A program made the translations under genes and the position numbers. A DNA stretch of 64,000 bases from Bacteroidales bacterium (lineage in GTDB: Bacteria; Bacteroidota; Bacteroidia; Bacteroidales; WCHB1-69). Location: the NCBI GenBank assembly GCA_017554325.1, contig JAFZIP010000014.1, positions 1 to 64,000 of the forward strand, written 5' to 3'. The notes under the pieces are model-generated. The model searched no databases, was not told the DNA's origin, and saw only the letters and a list, made by a program, of their open reading frames with translations. Below are positions 32,329 through 43,116 of the stretch, piece after piece; the first letter of the stretch is position 1, and each line of letters opens with the position of its first letter.

Positions 32329-32359
32329 TTGACAAACAATAATTTTTGTTGTACTTTTG
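32329..32359 (+). promoter_or_regulatory. Complete Bacteroidota promoter for queA-purM operon
   Basis: TTG at 32329-32331, a 20-base spacer, and TACTTTTG at 32352-32359 followed by C. Both the -33 and -7 elements and their spacing fit the Bacteroidota sigma-ABfr consensus. The start site would be near 32366, leaving a 5' leader of about 13 bases. Confidence 0.8.
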
Positions 32360-32378
32360 CCAGTCCAAATATTGTACA

Positions 32379-33452
32379 ATGAAATTATCCGAATTTAAGT
32401 ATTATCTGCCTCAGGATCTGATTGCTCTATATCCTACGGAGGAGCGCGATGAGGCACGTTTGATGGTGCTCGATCGCAAGACCAAAACCATTGAGCATAA
32501 GTTATTCAAAAATGTAATTGATTACTTCGATGAAGGCGACTTGTTCGTGATGAACAACACGCGCGTGTTCCCCGCCCTGCTGTATGGAGAGAAGGAACAG
32601 ACCCGCGCGAAAATCCGCGTCTTCCTGCTCCGCGAGCTCGACGAGGAGAGCCGTCTCTGGGACGTGCTCGTGGATCCCGCCCGCAAAATCCGTATTGGCA
32701 ACAAGCTCTGCTTCTGCGAGGACGACAGTCTCGTAGCTGAGGTCATCGACAATACCACTTCCCGCGGACGTACCTTGCGTTTCCTGTTCGACGGCGACCA
32801 CGACGCTTTCAAGAAAAAGCTGATGGACTTGGGCACCACTCCGCTGCCGGAGGACATCCAACGTCTGCGCGAGATAAAACCGGAAGACGAGGAATACTAC
32901 CAGACCATCTACGCTACCGAAGAGGGCGCAGTGGTGGCTCCGGCGGCCGGTTTCCACTTCAGCCGCGAACTCCTCAAACGTATGGAATTGAAGGGCATCG
33001 AACGCACGTACGTGACCCTGCACGCCGGTTTGAGCAACTTCAACGACATTGACGTGGAGGACCTCTCCAAGCACAAACCCGACTCCGAGCGCATGATCAT
33101 CCGCGCCGACGTGGCCGACACCATCAACAAGGCCAAAGACGACGGCCACAAGATTGTGGTGGTGGGCACCACAACCACCAAGGCCCTGGAATCTTCCGTC
33201 TATGCCAACGGTCACGTGAAGACCACCCAGATGAACGGCAAGGAGGATGCCTGGACCAACAAGTTCATCTACCCGCCCTACCGTTTCATGGTGGGCGACG
33301 CCATGATCACCAACTTCCACGCCTCCCAAAGCTCCATGCTGATGATGGTGGCTGCCTTCGGCGGCTACGAATTCGTGATGCGCGCCTACAAAGAGGCTGT
33401 GGCCGAGAAGTACAGATTTCTCACCTACGGTGACGCAATGTTGATTATTTAA
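32379..33452 (+). CDS. queA: tRNA preQ1-34 ribosyltransferase-isomerase
   Basis: 357 residues. Transfers the ribosyl part of S-adenosylmethionine to preQ1 at tRNA position 34 to make epoxyqueuosine. The N-terminus [27 protein letters not shown], the block AAGFHFS, HAGLSNF and the C-terminal [18 protein letters not shown] are all diagnostic. The start is the ATG at 32379: the family begins with this sequence, and the extended frame from 32346 would begin upstream of the likely transcript start. purM follows after 23 bp. Confidence 0.97.
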   Translation: MKLSEFKYYLPQDLIALYPTEERDEARLMVLDRKTKTIEHKLFKNVIDYFDEGDLFVMNNTRVFPALLYGEKEQTRAKIRVFLLRELDEESRLWDVLVDPARKIRIGNKLCFCEDDSLVAEVIDNTTSRGRTLRFLFDGDHDAFKKKLMDLGTTPLPEDIQRLREIKPEDEEYYQTIYATEEGAVVAPAAGFHFSRELLKRMELKGIERTYVTLHAGLSNFNDIDVEDLSKHKPDSERMIIRADVADTINKAKDDGHKIVVVGTTTTKALESSVYANGHVKTTQMNGKEDAWTNKFIYPPYRFMVGDAMITNFHASQSSMLMMVAAFGGYEFVMRAYKEAVAEKYRFLTYGDAMLII

Positions 33453-33475
33453 CGTATATTAAAATACCCCCCACT

Positions 33476-34507
33476 ATGGCAAAATCATACGAAGCAGCAG
33501 GCGTTCGTCTGGAAGCCGGATACGAATCCGTGCGCTTGATCAAGAAACACATCTCCCGCACCAACCGTCCGGGCATGATGGGCAACATCGGCAGTTTTGG
33601 CGGCATGTTCGACCTGGCCTCCCTGAACTACAAGGAGCCCGTACTCGTCAGCGGCACCGACGGTGTCGGCACCAAGCTGAAAATCGCCTTCATGATGGAC
33701 AAGCACGATACTATCGGCCAAGACGCCGTGGCCATGTGCGTCAACGATGTGCTCGCACAGGGCGCCGCCCCGCTGTTTTTCTTGGATTACATTGCAGTGG
33801 GCAAGAACGAACCCACCAAAATCGAGCAGATCGTGAAAGGCGTGGCCGACGGCTGCGTGCTCTCCAACTGCGCTTTGATTGGCGGCGAAACGGCAGAGAT
33901 GCCCGACATGTACGACGAGGATGAATACGACATCGCCGGCTTCACAGTGGGCGCTGTGGAGAAATCCAAACTCATCGACGGCAGCCAAGTCAAGGTCGGC
34001 GACCTGCTCATCGGCCTCGCCTCCTCTGGCGTGCACTCCAACGGATTCTCCCTGGTCCGCAAGATCGTCTTCAAAGACAACCAACTGGACCTCAACACGC
34101 AATATGAAGGCCTGCCCGACACATTGGGCAATGTGCTCCTCACCCCTACCCGCATCTACGTGCGTCCAGTGCTGGAGGTGTTAAAAAAAGTAAACATCCA
34201 CGCCATCTGCCACATCACCGGCGGCGGCTTCGACGAGAACATCCCGCGCGTGCTGCAAGAAGGTCAAGGCATCTATGTGGAAGAAGGCACCTGGGATATG
34301 CCCGACATCTTCCCGTTCCTGGAAAAATATGGCAAGGTGGAACACCGCGAAATGTTCAACATCTTCAACATGGGTATCGGCATGGTGCTCGTGGTGGATC
34401 CTAAAGATCGTGAGGAAGTGCTCAGCATGTTCGCCGAACTCGGCGAGAAAGCCTTCATCATCGGCAAGGTGACCGACAAAGAGGGTGTTGATATTAAACT
34501 CCTGTAA
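33476..34507 (+). CDS. purM: Phosphoribosylformylglycinamidine cyclo-ligase
   Basis: 343 residues. AIR synthetase: ATP-dependent ring closure of FGAM to aminoimidazole ribotide in purine synthesis. Typical blocks are [54 protein letters not shown] and [15 protein letters not shown]. Complete. It lies between queA and an outer-membrane protein gene that starts 2 bp after its stop, so the group is one transcript. Confidence 0.97.
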   Translation: MAKSYEAAGVRLEAGYESVRLIKKHISRTNRPGMMGNIGSFGGMFDLASLNYKEPVLVSGTDGVGTKLKIAFMMDKHDTIGQDAVAMCVNDVLAQGAAPLFFLDYIAVGKNEPTKIEQIVKGVADGCVLSNCALIGGETAEMPDMYDEDEYDIAGFTVGAVEKSKLIDGSQVKVGDLLIGLASSGVHSNGFSLVRKIVFKDNQLDLNTQYEGLPDTLGNVLLTPTRIYVRPVLEVLKKVNIHAICHITGGGFDENIPRVLQEGQGIYVEEGTWDMPDIFPFLEKYGKVEHREMFNIFNMGIGMVLVVDPKDREEVLSMFAELGEKAFIIGKVTDKEGVDIKLL

Positions 34508-34509
34508 TC

Positions 34510-35304
34510 ATGAAACGGCTGATCATCCTGGTTTTCTGCCTCGCCTGCAGTCTGATGGCTGTGGCCCAACAAGAAAACGACAATCCAAAAGTCAAAGTGG
34601 GCGTGCGCGTGGGCGGAGTGGGCTCTTATTACGTCGTTCCGAAAGGAATGTCCATTAACCTCAACCCTTCCAAAGATTATGCCCAGCGATCCATGAAAAT
34701 CGGCGCCACCGCTGGACTTTCTGTCGATATTTCCCTGAAACCTAAGCTTCATTTGCAAACCGGTCTCATGTACTCTTTGCAGCGGAACGGCGAGCACGGG
34801 TTTGGCAAAGACAGCTTGTTCGAACCCAAAACAGAATACGACGTGGATGCAACCATCAAGTATCGATCCCACCATCTCAAACTGCCTGTGATGCTGATGT
34901 ATCACGTTTCCACAAATCCCAACCATTTCTGCCTCGGCGCAGGCGTGTTTGCGGATTTCACAATGGGAGGAAACCTCAATTATTCCTCTTCTGCAAAGCC
35001 GGCTCAAGGTGACAGCTATCTGATTGAGGGAGATTTCAACCCGTATGAAGCTGGCAACAAGTATCTTTACTACCATCCAACCCATGATCCTTTTTCACAA
35101 AAAATGCTCGTTGGCAACGGGGCTTTCTTCAAACGGTTCAATTTAGGCGTGTCGGCAGAACTCGGATATCAAATCTCCAAGTTTTACATAGGCGCGCATC
35201 TGGACTTCGGCGTGCTGAACATGGCCCGTCCGGAGATGTGTGGCGAGAACTACAAGCAGCGCCCGCTGGATGTGCAGGTGTTAATAGGATACAATATCAA
35301 TTAA
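34510..35304 (+). CDS. PorT-like outer-membrane beta-barrel protein
   Basis: 264 residues with a signal peptide ([20 protein letters not shown]) and an outer-membrane barrel pattern of alternating strands: [91 protein letters not shown]. This pattern is typical of the PorT/OMP_b-brl_2 group common in Bacteroidota. PorT itself belongs to T9SS in Porphyromonas, but nothing here proves that role. Translation is probably coupled to purM (2 bp gap). Confidence 0.82.
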   Translation: MKRLIILVFCLACSLMAVAQQENDNPKVKVGVRVGGVGSYYVVPKGMSINLNPSKDYAQRSMKIGATAGLSVDISLKPKLHLQTGLMYSLQRNGEHGFGKDSLFEPKTEYDVDATIKYRSHHLKLPVMLMYHVSTNPNHFCLGAGVFADFTMGGNLNYSSSAKPAQGDSYLIEGDFNPYEAGNKYLYYHPTHDPFSQKMLVGNGAFFKRFNLGVSAELGYQISKFYIGAHLDFGVLNMARPEMCGENYKQRPLDVQVLIGYNIN

Positions 35305-35306
35305 GT

Positions 35307-36149
35307 ATGAAATACATAGGACCGCATGTCAGTGCTACCGGCGGTGTGGAAAATGCTCCGTTGAACGCCATGGCCGTTGGCGCAAACGCCTTCGCGCTGT
35401 TTACCAAAAACCAACGTCAATGGGTGTCGCCACCGTTGACCGCCAAATCCATTGACGCCTTCAAAGCCAATTGCGAGAAAGCCGGCATCACGCCCGACTT
35501 CATCCTGCCGCACGACAGCTACCTCATCAACCTCGGACAACCTGAGGAAGAAGCGCTGCAAAAATCGCGCAACGCCTTTTTCGATGAGATGAAACGTTGC
35601 GAACAGTTAGGATTGAAGATGCTGAACTTCCATCCGGGCAGCCACCTCAACAAGATATCGCTCGAAGAGTGCCTCCGGCGCATCGCGGAGAGCATCAACA
35701 TGGCACTGGACCAGACGCATGGCGTGACGGCCGTTATCGAAAACACTGCCGGACAAGGCTCCAATGTGGGCTTCAGCTTCCAGCACATTTCTTACATCAT
35801 TGAAAAAGTGGAAGACAAGAGCCGCGTCGGCGTCTGCCTCGACACTTGCCACACCTACTCTGCCGGCTATGATTTGAAGACAGAAGAAGGCTACAAACAA
35901 ACTTGGAAAGAGTTTGATGAAACCATCGGCGGCCATTATCTCCGTGCCATCCACCTCAACGACACCAAGAAGCCCTTCGCCTCGCGCGTGGACCGCCACG
36001 ACAGCCTTGGGAAAGGATTGCTAGGCATGGAGTTTTTCCAGCGTTTCATGCGCGACCCGAGATTCGACAACATGCCTTTAATTCTGGAAACGCCCGACGA
36101 AACCCTGTGGGCGGAGGAGATAAAGCTACTGCATTCTCTTGAAAATTAG
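35307..36149 (+). CDS. nfo: Endonuclease IV (AP endonuclease)
   Basis: 280 residues, the standard length. Incises DNA 5' to abasic sites using a trinuclear zinc centre. The metal-ligand blocks are all present: [54 protein letters not shown] and ILETPDE. The start is the ATG at 35307, 2 bp after the previous stop; a longer frame from 35238 would overlap the barrel gene and add unrelated residues. It is the last gene of the queA-purM-barrel-nfo series. Confidence 0.96.
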   Translation: MKYIGPHVSATGGVENAPLNAMAVGANAFALFTKNQRQWVSPPLTAKSIDAFKANCEKAGITPDFILPHDSYLINLGQPEEEALQKSRNAFFDEMKRCEQLGLKMLNFHPGSHLNKISLEECLRRIAESINMALDQTHGVTAVIENTAGQGSNVGFSFQHISYIIEKVEDKSRVGVCLDTCHTYSAGYDLKTEEGYKQTWKEFDETIGGHYLRAIHLNDTKKPFASRVDRHDSLGKGLLGMEFFQRFMRDPRFDNMPLILETPDETLWAEEIKLLHSLEN

Positions 36150-36198
36150 AAAATTACAACAATATTGTTTTTTTTAAGGCTCCATTTGAAAAAAAATG

Positions 36199-36206
36199 TA
36201 TTTTTG
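36199..36206 (+). promoter_or_regulatory. -7 promoter box for tRNA-Glu
   Basis: TATTTTTG followed by C, 21 bp before the first base of the tRNA, within the extended form TGTATTTTTGC that recurs in this window. Confidence 0.6.
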
Positions 36207-36227
36207 CAGCCTCAAAAAACACCTAAT

Positions 36228-36299
36228 GCTGCGTTCTTCTAACGGTTAGGAATCAAGATTCTCAATCTTGCAATACGAGTTCGATTCTCGTACGCAGTA
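36228..36299 (+). tRNA. tRNA-Glu (anticodon CTC)
   Basis: 72 bases folding as a full cloverleaf. Acceptor 36228-36234 with 36292-36298 (seven pairs, the outermost G-U); D arm with a 3-bp stem and CTAACGGTTAG as in Glu/Gln tRNAs; anticodon stem CAAGA/TCTTG with loop TTCTCAA, anticodon CTC at 36261-36263; T arm ACGAG-TTCGATT-CTCGT. Discriminator A36299; CCA is not encoded. CTC reads GAG codons. Confidence 0.92.
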
Positions 36300-36304
36300 C
36301 AACC

Positions 36305-36332
36305 AAGCACCTTCTTGAAAAGGTGCTTTTTT
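36305..36332 (+). terminator. Intrinsic terminator after tRNA-Glu
   Basis: Perfect 9-bp stem AAGCACCTT/AAGGTGCTT (36305-36313, 36320-36328), six-base loop, T-run to 36332. It ends the tRNA transcript 5 bp after the tRNA and lies 6 bp before the convergent uvrB stop codon. Confidence 0.9.
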
Positions 36333-36338
36333 ATTTCC

Positions 36339-38372
36339 CTAATATTCCTTGATACGTTGCTCGATGCGGATCACCTCATCGCGAAGCTCCGTGGCCCGGT
36401 CAAAATCCAAGTCCTTGACTGCCTTGTCCATCTCCTTGCGCAACATCTTGGATTTCAATTTCAATTGTTCCAAGTTGAGAAGACGGATATCATCTTCGGC
36501 GGCCATGGCCTCAATAGGCTGCACAGTCTTGTACTTTTTCTTGTCTATCTCGCCCTGTTTGGTCACCGCCTCGTCAATCTGGCCAGCCAAATAGACCTCT
36601 TCGGACTTCACCACGCCCTTGGGCACGATGTGGTGCTCTTCGTTGTACGCCATCTGTTTCGCCCTCCGGCGGTTGGTTTCGTCCATAGTCGCCTGCATGG
36701 ACTTGGTGACCTTGTTGGCATAGAAGATGACCTTGCCGTTCACGTGACGCGCCGCGCGACCGGCTGTCTGCGTGAGCGAGCGCGTGTTGCGCAGGAAGCC
36801 CTCCTTGTCGGCATCCATGATGGCCACCAGGGAGACTTCCGGCAAGTCCAAGCCCTCACGCAATAAGTTCACGCCCACTAGCACGTCAATAGCGCCGAAG
36901 CGCAAATCTTTCAATATCTCCACCCTGTCCAACGTCTCCACATCGGAGTGGATATAGCACGACTTGATGCCGATGCGGATTAGGTAGCTGTTCAGCTCCT
37001 CGGCCATCTTCTTGGTGAGCGTGGTCACCAGCACGCGCTCGCCCCGATCGACAGTGTCCTCAATTTCATCCAACAAATCATCCACCTGATTGGTGGCAGG
37101 GCGCACCTCAATGACAGGGTCCAACAAGCCCGTGGGGCGGACCACCTGCTCCACCACCACGCCGCCCGACTGCTGCAGCTCAAAGTCTGCGGGCGTGGCA
37201 CTCATATAGACAGTTTGCCCGATAAGATCCTCAAACTCATTGAATTTCAGCGGACGGTTGTCCAAGGCCGCCGGCAAGCGGAACCCGTAGTCCACCAAGT
37301 TGATCTTGCGGGAGCGGTCGCCGCCATACATAGCCCCGATTTGCGGCACCGTAACATGGCTCTCATCCACAACCAGAATAAAATCTTCTGGAAAGAAATC
37401 CAAAATGCAGAAAGGTCGCTGGCCAGGCTGCCGCTTGTCGAAATAGCGGGAATAATTCTCAATGCCGGAGCAATAGCCCAGCTCCTTCATCATCTCCACA
37501 TCATAGTTCACACGGTCCTCCAGTCGCTTTGCTTCCAGGTATTTCTCTATGGAGCGGAAATACTTCATCTGCTCGCCCAAATCAATCTTGATATTGTCAA
37601 TAGCTTCATTCAAAGACTGTTGGGTAGTCACGAAAATGCTGGCGGGATAAATGGTAACCTTGTCCAGCTTGTTGATTACGCCGCCGGAGGAAGCCTCGAT
37701 CTCTGAAATGGACTCTATCTCATCATCAAAAAAGACAATCCGGAACGCGTGTTCGTTGTAGGGTGGAAAGATATCCACGGTGTCGCCTTTCACCCGGAAC
37801 TGGGAGGTTTGCAAATCCAGCTCGGTGCGGGAGTATAGACTGTTCACGAACGCGAGCAGTAGCTTGTTGCGGTCGATGAGCATGCCCGTGTGCAGGTGGA
37901 TGACATTTTTGGCAAAATCGTCGGGATTGCCGATGCCGTAGATGCAGGATACGGAGGCCACCACGATGATGTCGCGACGCCCCGATAGCAGGGAAGCAGT
38001 TGTGTGCAGACGCAGTTTTTCAATCTCGTCATTGATGGCTAAATCCTTCTCAATGTACGTGTTCGTGGTAGGAATGTAAGCCTCTGGCTGATAGTAATCG
38101 TAATAGGAAACGAAATACTCCACCGCATTTTCGGGAAAAAACTGCTTGAACTCGCTATAGAGCTGTGCCGCGAGCGTTTTGTTGTGGCTCAGCACCAGCG
38201 CAGGGCGGTTCAGCTCGTTGAGCACGTTGGCAATGGTAAACGTTTTGCCCGAACCGGTGACACCCAGCAGTGTCTGCGCCTTGTCGCCGCGCCGCAAGCC
38301 TTCCACCAATTGCTTGATGGCGGTGGGTTGGTCTCCGGAAGGTTTATATGAGGAGGTTAACTTGAAATTCAT
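36339..38372 (-). CDS. uvrB: Excinuclease ABC subunit B
   Basis: 677 residues, standard length. The damage-verifying helicase-like subunit of nucleotide excision repair. Seen are Walker [16 protein letters not shown], the beta-hairpin region [41 protein letters not shown], and the C-terminal UVR domain (about residues 635-675, [19 protein letters not shown]) that binds UvrC/UvrA. Complete. It is divergent from holA with a shared 70-bp promoter region. Confidence 0.97.
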   Translation of the reverse strand: MNFKLTSSYKPSGDQPTAIKQLVEGLRRGDKAQTLLGVTGSGKTFTIANVLNELNRPALVLSHNKTLAAQLYSEFKQFFPENAVEYFVSYYDYYQPEAYIPTTNTYIEKDLAINDEIEKLRLHTTASLLSGRRDIIVVASVSCIYGIGNPDDFAKNVIHLHTGMLIDRNKLLLAFVNSLYSRTELDLQTSQFRVKGDTVDIFPPYNEHAFRIVFFDDEIESISEIEASSGGVINKLDKVTIYPASIFVTTQQSLNEAIDNIKIDLGEQMKYFRSIEKYLEAKRLEDRVNYDVEMMKELGYCSGIENYSRYFDKRQPGQRPFCILDFFPEDFILVVDESHVTVPQIGAMYGGDRSRKINLVDYGFRLPAALDNRPLKFNEFEDLIGQTVYMSATPADFELQQSGGVVVEQVVRPTGLLDPVIEVRPATNQVDDLLDEIEDTVDRGERVLVTTLTKKMAEELNSYLIRIGIKSCYIHSDVETLDRVEILKDLRFGAIDVLVGVNLLREGLDLPEVSLVAIMDADKEGFLRNTRSLTQTAGRAARHVNGKVIFYANKVTKSMQATMDETNRRRAKQMAYNEEHHIVPKGVVKSEEVYLAGQIDEAVTKQGEIDKKKYKTVQPIEAMAAEDDIRLLNLEQLKLKSKMLRKEMDKAVKDLDFDRATELRDEVIRIEQRIKEY

Positions 38373-38391
38373 TCTTCAATTTTAAAGGGGG

Positions 38392-38416
38392 CAAAAATAA
38401 TAAAATTGTATCTTTG
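38392..38416. promoter_or_regulatory. Divergent -7 boxes between uvrB and holA
   Basis: Minus strand TATTTTTG (38392-38399) for uvrB and plus strand TATCTTTG (38409-38416) for holA, each followed by C. The two cores are 9 bp apart, so polymerases at the two promoters could not be bound at once. Confidence 0.6.
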
Positions 38417-38442
38417 CAACCAGGTTTTAACGTCTGAGGATT

Positions 38443-39438
38443 ATGATAAAATACGAAGAACTTGTAGCTCAATTGAAAAGCCGTCAATTCAAGCCGGTCT
38501 ATCTCCTCATGGGCGAGGAGCCGTTTTACATTGACCGGATTTGCAGGTTCTTCGAGAACAAGGTCATCGAGGAGGCCGACCGCGACTTCAACCAAGTGGT
38601 TTTGTACGGCAAAGACACCTCATCGGCTGAGATTGTAGCCAACGCCAAAGAGTTTCCGTTCGGCAGCCAGTACAAGTTAGTCATTGTCAAGGAGGCCAAA
38701 GACTTGAAGGACATCGACCAGCTGAAATCCTACGTGGAAAACCCTGCCGAATCCTCCATTCTGGTCATCTGCTACAAATACGGCAAACTCAAGGCCACGC
38801 AGTACAAGGCTTACGAAAAGAAGGGTGTGGTGTTTGAGTCCGTGGGCATCAAGGACTGGAACCTGCCCGAATGGGTGCAGAAGACCGCCTCGGCGTTCAA
38901 GTTCCAGTTGGATGCGCAGACGGCCAACATCCTCACGGAGCACATTGGCAACGATTTGTCGCGCATTTTCAACGAGTTCGAGAAGTTGAAGGTCATCCTG
39001 CCGCCTGGCAGCAGCATCACGCCGGATGTGGTGGAGCAATACATCGGCATCAGCAAAGAGTACAACATCTTTGAGTTGCAGGAGGCCCTGGGCAGCCGCA
39101 ACGCTCAGAAAACCTATAAGATCATCCACAACTTCACCCAGCATTTGAAAGAAAACCCCAACATCAAGACAATCTTGATGCTGTACAATTTCTACCACAA
39201 GATGTTGATGTACCACCTGTCGCCCGACAAGAGCAACGAAGCCTTGCGCGCCATCTATGGCAACCTGCCGCCCATGATCATGAGCAAGAATGTGCGCTAC
39301 GCCCAGAGCCACACCATCGCGCAACTCACCAACATCATCTCTGTGCTAAGGGAATACGATGTGAAATCCAAAGGCGTGGACTCCAACAGCGAAGAGGGCG
39401 AATTGCTGAAAGAAATGATTTACAAGATTTTACAATAA
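38443..39438 (+). CDS. holA: DNA polymerase III delta subunit
   Basis: 331 residues. The clamp-loader subunit that opens the sliding clamp. The N-terminal domain has the family start ELVAQLKSRQFKPVYLLMGEEPFYIDRI and the ATPase-like but degenerate core ILVICYKYGKL; the C-terminal collar domain (LQEALGSRNAQKTYKII, about residue 210 onward) is present. The sequence family is poorly conserved, but length, domain order and the first 40 residues agree well. No operon partner: the next gene has a signal peptide and starts 24 bp later. Confidence 0.92.
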   Translation: MIKYEELVAQLKSRQFKPVYLLMGEEPFYIDRICRFFENKVIEEADRDFNQVVLYGKDTSSAEIVANAKEFPFGSQYKLVIVKEAKDLKDIDQLKSYVENPAESSILVICYKYGKLKATQYKAYEKKGVVFESVGIKDWNLPEWVQKTASAFKFQLDAQTANILTEHIGNDLSRIFNEFEKLKVILPPGSSITPDVVEQYIGISKEYNIFELQEALGSRNAQKTYKIIHNFTQHLKENPNIKTILMLYNFYHKMLMYHLSPDKSNEALRAIYGNLPPMIMSKNVRYAQSHTIAQLTNIISVLREYDVKSKGVDSNSEEGELLKEMIYKILQ

Positions 39439-39462
39439 ATTATTTTATTAAAGCATATTATT

Positions 39463-40995
39463 ATGAAAAAATTATTATCCTTTTATCTCCTCTTCGTAGG
39501 CATATTATTTTGTAATGCACAGACCAATTTAACTCTGTTGAGAGACAAAGTATTCGATTCCTGGTCCATTTCCAACACAGCACTAGGCATCTTGAACAGT
39601 TCTGGTGATAAATATTACGTGTATAATGAGGATTTTTACAAATACCGTGAACGGGACATGAATCAGGATGTTGTTTTCTGTATTGACAAGAACAGAGGCA
39701 ATGTTTCAGAAATCACTTTGGTACACAATGAGGATTATCATTTCTCTAAATGGTATGAAGATCAGAACAACCTGTATGCCTTGTTCAGCATTTACCGCTG
39801 GAAGGAGAAAACATTCAAGCTGGTTTTAAACACTATCGGCAAGGATCTTTCAACTGCCACCTGGAATCCAAAAGAGGCCATCTCGGTAAAAGCGGAAAGA
39901 ACGGATGATTTCTTCAGCTTCTCTGCCGTATCCCCTGACCAAACCAAGATGGCGGTGGGTGTAGTGTTAACAAATAAAAAAGGAAGCATAAAAGGCTCTT
40001 CCATCATGCTTTTCGGAGATAATGGAGAGATGTTATGGAAAAATGCTTTGGATGTAGAGTTCTCAAACCCGAACTTCAAACTCATGAAGATGATTGTTTC
40101 CAACAACGGTGAAGTCTATCTCGCGCTTGCCTCCTACGGGGATCAAACCAAACACTCCAGGGAAAATGAGACCTTCCATTTGTACAAAATCACAGAAAAT
40201 AACATCATATCTGCAGACGAATCCATCGGTTTCGGTTTCTTATCCAACGCTGAAATGATGTTCAACAAGAAAGGCAATGTGGTGATCGGTGGCTACTATT
40301 GCAAGGACCTCAATGATTACGAATCTGGAACATACATGGCAATATTTGACACACAAAATGACCAGATCAACAATCTGAACAACCAGGAGTTTCCCAACGA
40401 ATACGCCTTAGACAAGAAAAATGCCATAGGAGTACCCAAAAGCACTAATTTTATTGTTATTCCCGACCAATTGTTCGAATTTCAAGACGGAACCATTGTT
40501 TTGTTAGGTGAACAGTATCAAAAAACAGAATCCAGCTATGTCACCAGCAGCGGATTTGTAAACACTATTTACACGTACTACTACAAGAATATTCTCTCTT
40601 CCTTTGCAGATGAAGACGGCAAGCTCAACGACTGGAAAATGATCAAAAAACTACAAATTGAGGGGCCAGGAGGGAGTTTGAGGTTTAAAGAACGTCAATT
40701 TTACGGAGCTTCCTTCACCTCTTTCCTGCATAATAATCAGGTTTATCTTTTGTATCAAAATCATGTGGACAACTTTAAAGGCAAAGCCAATGTACCCTGC
40801 AAATCAAAAGAGACTTCCAAGCATTGCACAGTGCTCACTACTATTTCGGACAGCAAGGATGTGTCCACCTCCATGGTTATAGACCCTGCCACCAAATCCC
40901 GTATGGTTGCACCGCTCTTCATGGATGAAGACGGGGTTATTCTCCTGTTGCTTGCTGGAAAAAAGAACGGCCAACTTTCCAACCTGAAACTTTAA
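39463..40995 (+). CDS. Exported protein of unknown function
   Basis: 510 residues with signal peptide MKKLLSFYLLFVGILFCNAQ. No lipobox and no T9SS sorting domain. The mature part has repeated strand-turn pieces such as DGNGEMLWKNALDVE-like and GNVVIGGYYCKDLNDYESGTYMAIFD, which suggest a beta-propeller-like fold; I cannot name the family. Base composition is more AT-rich than in the housekeeping genes before it. It is the first of three consecutive exported proteins (12 bp to the M48 protease, which overlaps the third), so they probably act together in the periplasm or outer membrane. Confidence 0.75.
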   Translation: MKKLLSFYLLFVGILFCNAQTNLTLLRDKVFDSWSISNTALGILNSSGDKYYVYNEDFYKYRERDMNQDVVFCIDKNRGNVSEITLVHNEDYHFSKWYEDQNNLYALFSIYRWKEKTFKLVLNTIGKDLSTATWNPKEAISVKAERTDDFFSFSAVSPDQTKMAVGVVLTNKKGSIKGSSIMLFGDNGEMLWKNALDVEFSNPNFKLMKMIVSNNGEVYLALASYGDQTKHSRENETFHLYKITENNIISADESIGFGFLSNAEMMFNKKGNVVIGGYYCKDLNDYESGTYMAIFDTQNDQINNLNNQEFPNEYALDKKNAIGVPKSTNFIVIPDQLFEFQDGTIVLLGEQYQKTESSYVTSSGFVNTIYTYYYKNILSSFADEDGKLNDWKMIKKLQIEGPGGSLRFKERQFYGASFTSFLHNNQVYLLYQNHVDNFKGKANVPCKSKETSKHCTVLTTISDSKDVSTSMVIDPATKSRMVAPLFMDEDGVILLLLAGKKNGQLSNLKL

Positions 40996-41007
40996 CATCT
41001 GATCATC

Positions 41008-43116
41008 ATGTGTTTTCCCCGTGTTATAAGGGCCATTTTGTGGCTATCCTTTTGGATTCTGCCCGCAACGATGACGTTCGGACAGTCTTCGATACAAAAT
41101 TTCCAACCCATTGAATCCCAGGGTGAGTTACCTTCCTATCTAAAACAATGCACCTCATCGGTAAAATCGGAGTTGTACAGCCCGTTTTTAAATTCCATGT
41201 TCAAGCAGGGCAGAATTATGTACGGAACCTCTATGAATCAATACATAGACAACATCGCAGACAATTTGCTGGCAAAGAACCCTGATTTGCGTCAACAGGT
41301 GCATTTTTACATTTTGGACGCTCCGGAAGTCAATGCCTATTCTCTGAAAAACGGTGTTATTCTTATCAACACGGGGTTACTTGCACAAGTCACGAACGAG
41401 GCGGAACTGGCTTTTGTAATGGCACATGAGATTGCCCATTTCAGCTTGCATCACACCTCGAACCAGAATAAGGAAAAAACAAAAAGCAAGGATTTTGTCT
41501 CGGATTACTTGCAAAACCATCAACACTCAAGAGAGCAGGAAAGCGAAGCCGACAAAGTTGGGCTCACCCAATATTTCAAGGACTCCCCATACAGCCGCGA
41601 GGTCATTGACGGCATCTTTGATGTGTTGCTATATTCAGACCTTCCGTTTGATCAAGTGCCTTTTGCAAAATCCGTGGTGGAAACCGATTTCTACACTTTT
41701 CCTGAAAATTATTTTCTGAAAACCGTATCCAACATTTCCGACCGTTCCTCCGTGGTGGACACTTTTCTTACCCACCCCAACATATCCAAGCGCCGGGCAG
41801 CAGCAAAAGCTTTGGTGAAAACGTTTCCTACCGACCAGAAAAAAACTTTTGTGCAATCTGAAGAGCTGTTCCACCAGATTCAGAATCTGGCCCGTTTCTC
41901 ATGCGTGGAACATTATTTGTTCCAGCACCAATATGATAAAGCCATCTACAACATCTTTCTTCTGCAGCAGACTTTCCCTGACAATGAATATCTGGAAAAG
42001 GCTATGGTGACCGCCTTTTACGGCGCCTCCAAACACAAGAACTTCGGCGCATCAAGTGTCATTACCCAACCTTATAAGACCGTAGAGGGAGAAATGCAGC
42101 AGGTGTGTTATTTCCTGTCCAAAATGAATCGATTGGAATACTCTCTGCTAGCTCTGCGAAAAGCCTGGACCGCATTGGAAAAACATCCCGACGATCCATA
42201 TCTTCAAACTGTGGTCAAAGATCTGATTGGTGACATCTTTGTGAAACAGAAAAAAACTTACGTGGATTTCTGCGACTATCCGCAAGGCACAAAACTGGAA
42301 GATGTGGAAGGTGAGGAAATCACACAAAACTCCGGCAACTCCAAGTATGACAAAATAAGACAACAGAACTATAACAACAAGGTGCTGCCTGATCCAAAAT
42401 TCAAAACAGCAAATTACATGCTGGTCGATTTCCATCAGGATTCATTGTTTAAAGACCTGGTCAATGATGCAGTGGTGAACAGTTCCATGTACGAACTGCT
42501 TGACAATGTTTCGGAAAAACATCTCGGAGACCAGAAAACCCTGATATTCACGAACCCGGTTTATCAAATCTACGACAACTCTACTCTTATAAACTCGGCA
42601 CGCAGCAAAAAATATTCAGACAATCTTTCCAAAATGATGGAAAAGAGCACAAAGAAAATGGGGGTAACTCCCATAACATATTGTGGCGTGAATATGAAAG
42701 AGATGAACACCCAACAATACAATGAGCTGGCAAAAATGCAACGTTTGCATAAGGATATTCTAAATGGCGGCGGTATTGAGATGCGGTATCATACGTCCAA
42801 TTACGTCCAAGACATTCTTTCCACACATGGGTCAAAGATGTGCTTGGTCAATGTTACACGACAACCATACCGATGGTTTTCATTAGACAAAATCTTCTTG
42901 ATAATTTATTCCACCGCGTGCCCTTACACCCTACCCTTCTCCATCGCCAATTGCTGTTTCATGAAGTACGAAACCAATATCTATTTCAGCATCATGGACT
43001 TGGAAAACGGGGTATTTGAATCAAAATCCTCATACAACCAAGATTCGCCGATGAGCAGAGCATACGTTAATGGGTTTATATATAAACAATTAGAACAATA
43101 CATCAAAGGAAAATAA
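41008..43116 (+). CDS. Exported M48-family zinc metalloprotease
   Basis: 702 residues. The signal peptide ends near TMTFGQ. Protease domain about residues 60-260 with HEIAH (His140, Glu141, His144) and the third ligand in ESEADKVG (Glu180), as in BepA/Oma1-type M48 enzymes that control outer-membrane assembly. The long C-terminal half (about 290-700) is helical at first, TPR-like (LARFSCVEHYLFQHQYDKAI...), then a unique region ending in a second globular part. Here there is no multi-helix membrane anchor. By analogy it may be an outer-membrane quality-control protease; the target is unknown. The next gene overlaps its stop by one base (TAATG). Confidence 0.88.
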   Translation: MCFPRVIRAILWLSFWILPATMTFGQSSIQNFQPIESQGELPSYLKQCTSSVKSELYSPFLNSMFKQGRIMYGTSMNQYIDNIADNLLAKNPDLRQQVHFYILDAPEVNAYSLKNGVILINTGLLAQVTNEAELAFVMAHEIAHFSLHHTSNQNKEKTKSKDFVSDYLQNHQHSREQESEADKVGLTQYFKDSPYSREVIDGIFDVLLYSDLPFDQVPFAKSVVETDFYTFPENYFLKTVSNISDRSSVVDTFLTHPNISKRRAAAKALVKTFPTDQKKTFVQSEELFHQIQNLARFSCVEHYLFQHQYDKAIYNIFLLQQTFPDNEYLEKAMVTAFYGASKHKNFGASSVITQPYKTVEGEMQQVCYFLSKMNRLEYSLLALRKAWTALEKHPDDPYLQTVVKDLIGDIFVKQKKTYVDFCDYPQGTKLEDVEGEEITQNSGNSKYDKIRQQNYNNKVLPDPKFKTANYMLVDFHQDSLFKDLVNDAVVNSSMYELLDNVSEKHLGDQKTLIFTNPVYQIYDNSTLINSARSKKYSDNLSKMMEKSTKKMGVTPITYCGVNMKEMNTQQYNELAKMQRLHKDILNGGGIEMRYHTSNYVQDILSTHGSKMCLVNVTRQPYRWFSLDKIFLIIYSTACPYTLPFSIANCCFMKYETNIYFSIMDLENGVFESKSSYNQDSPMSRAYVNGFIYKQLEQYIKGK

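Noticed and set aside
36305..36332. Bidirectional terminator serving uvrB as well
   Set aside because: On the minus strand the hairpin is not followed by a U-run, so only the tRNA side is supported.
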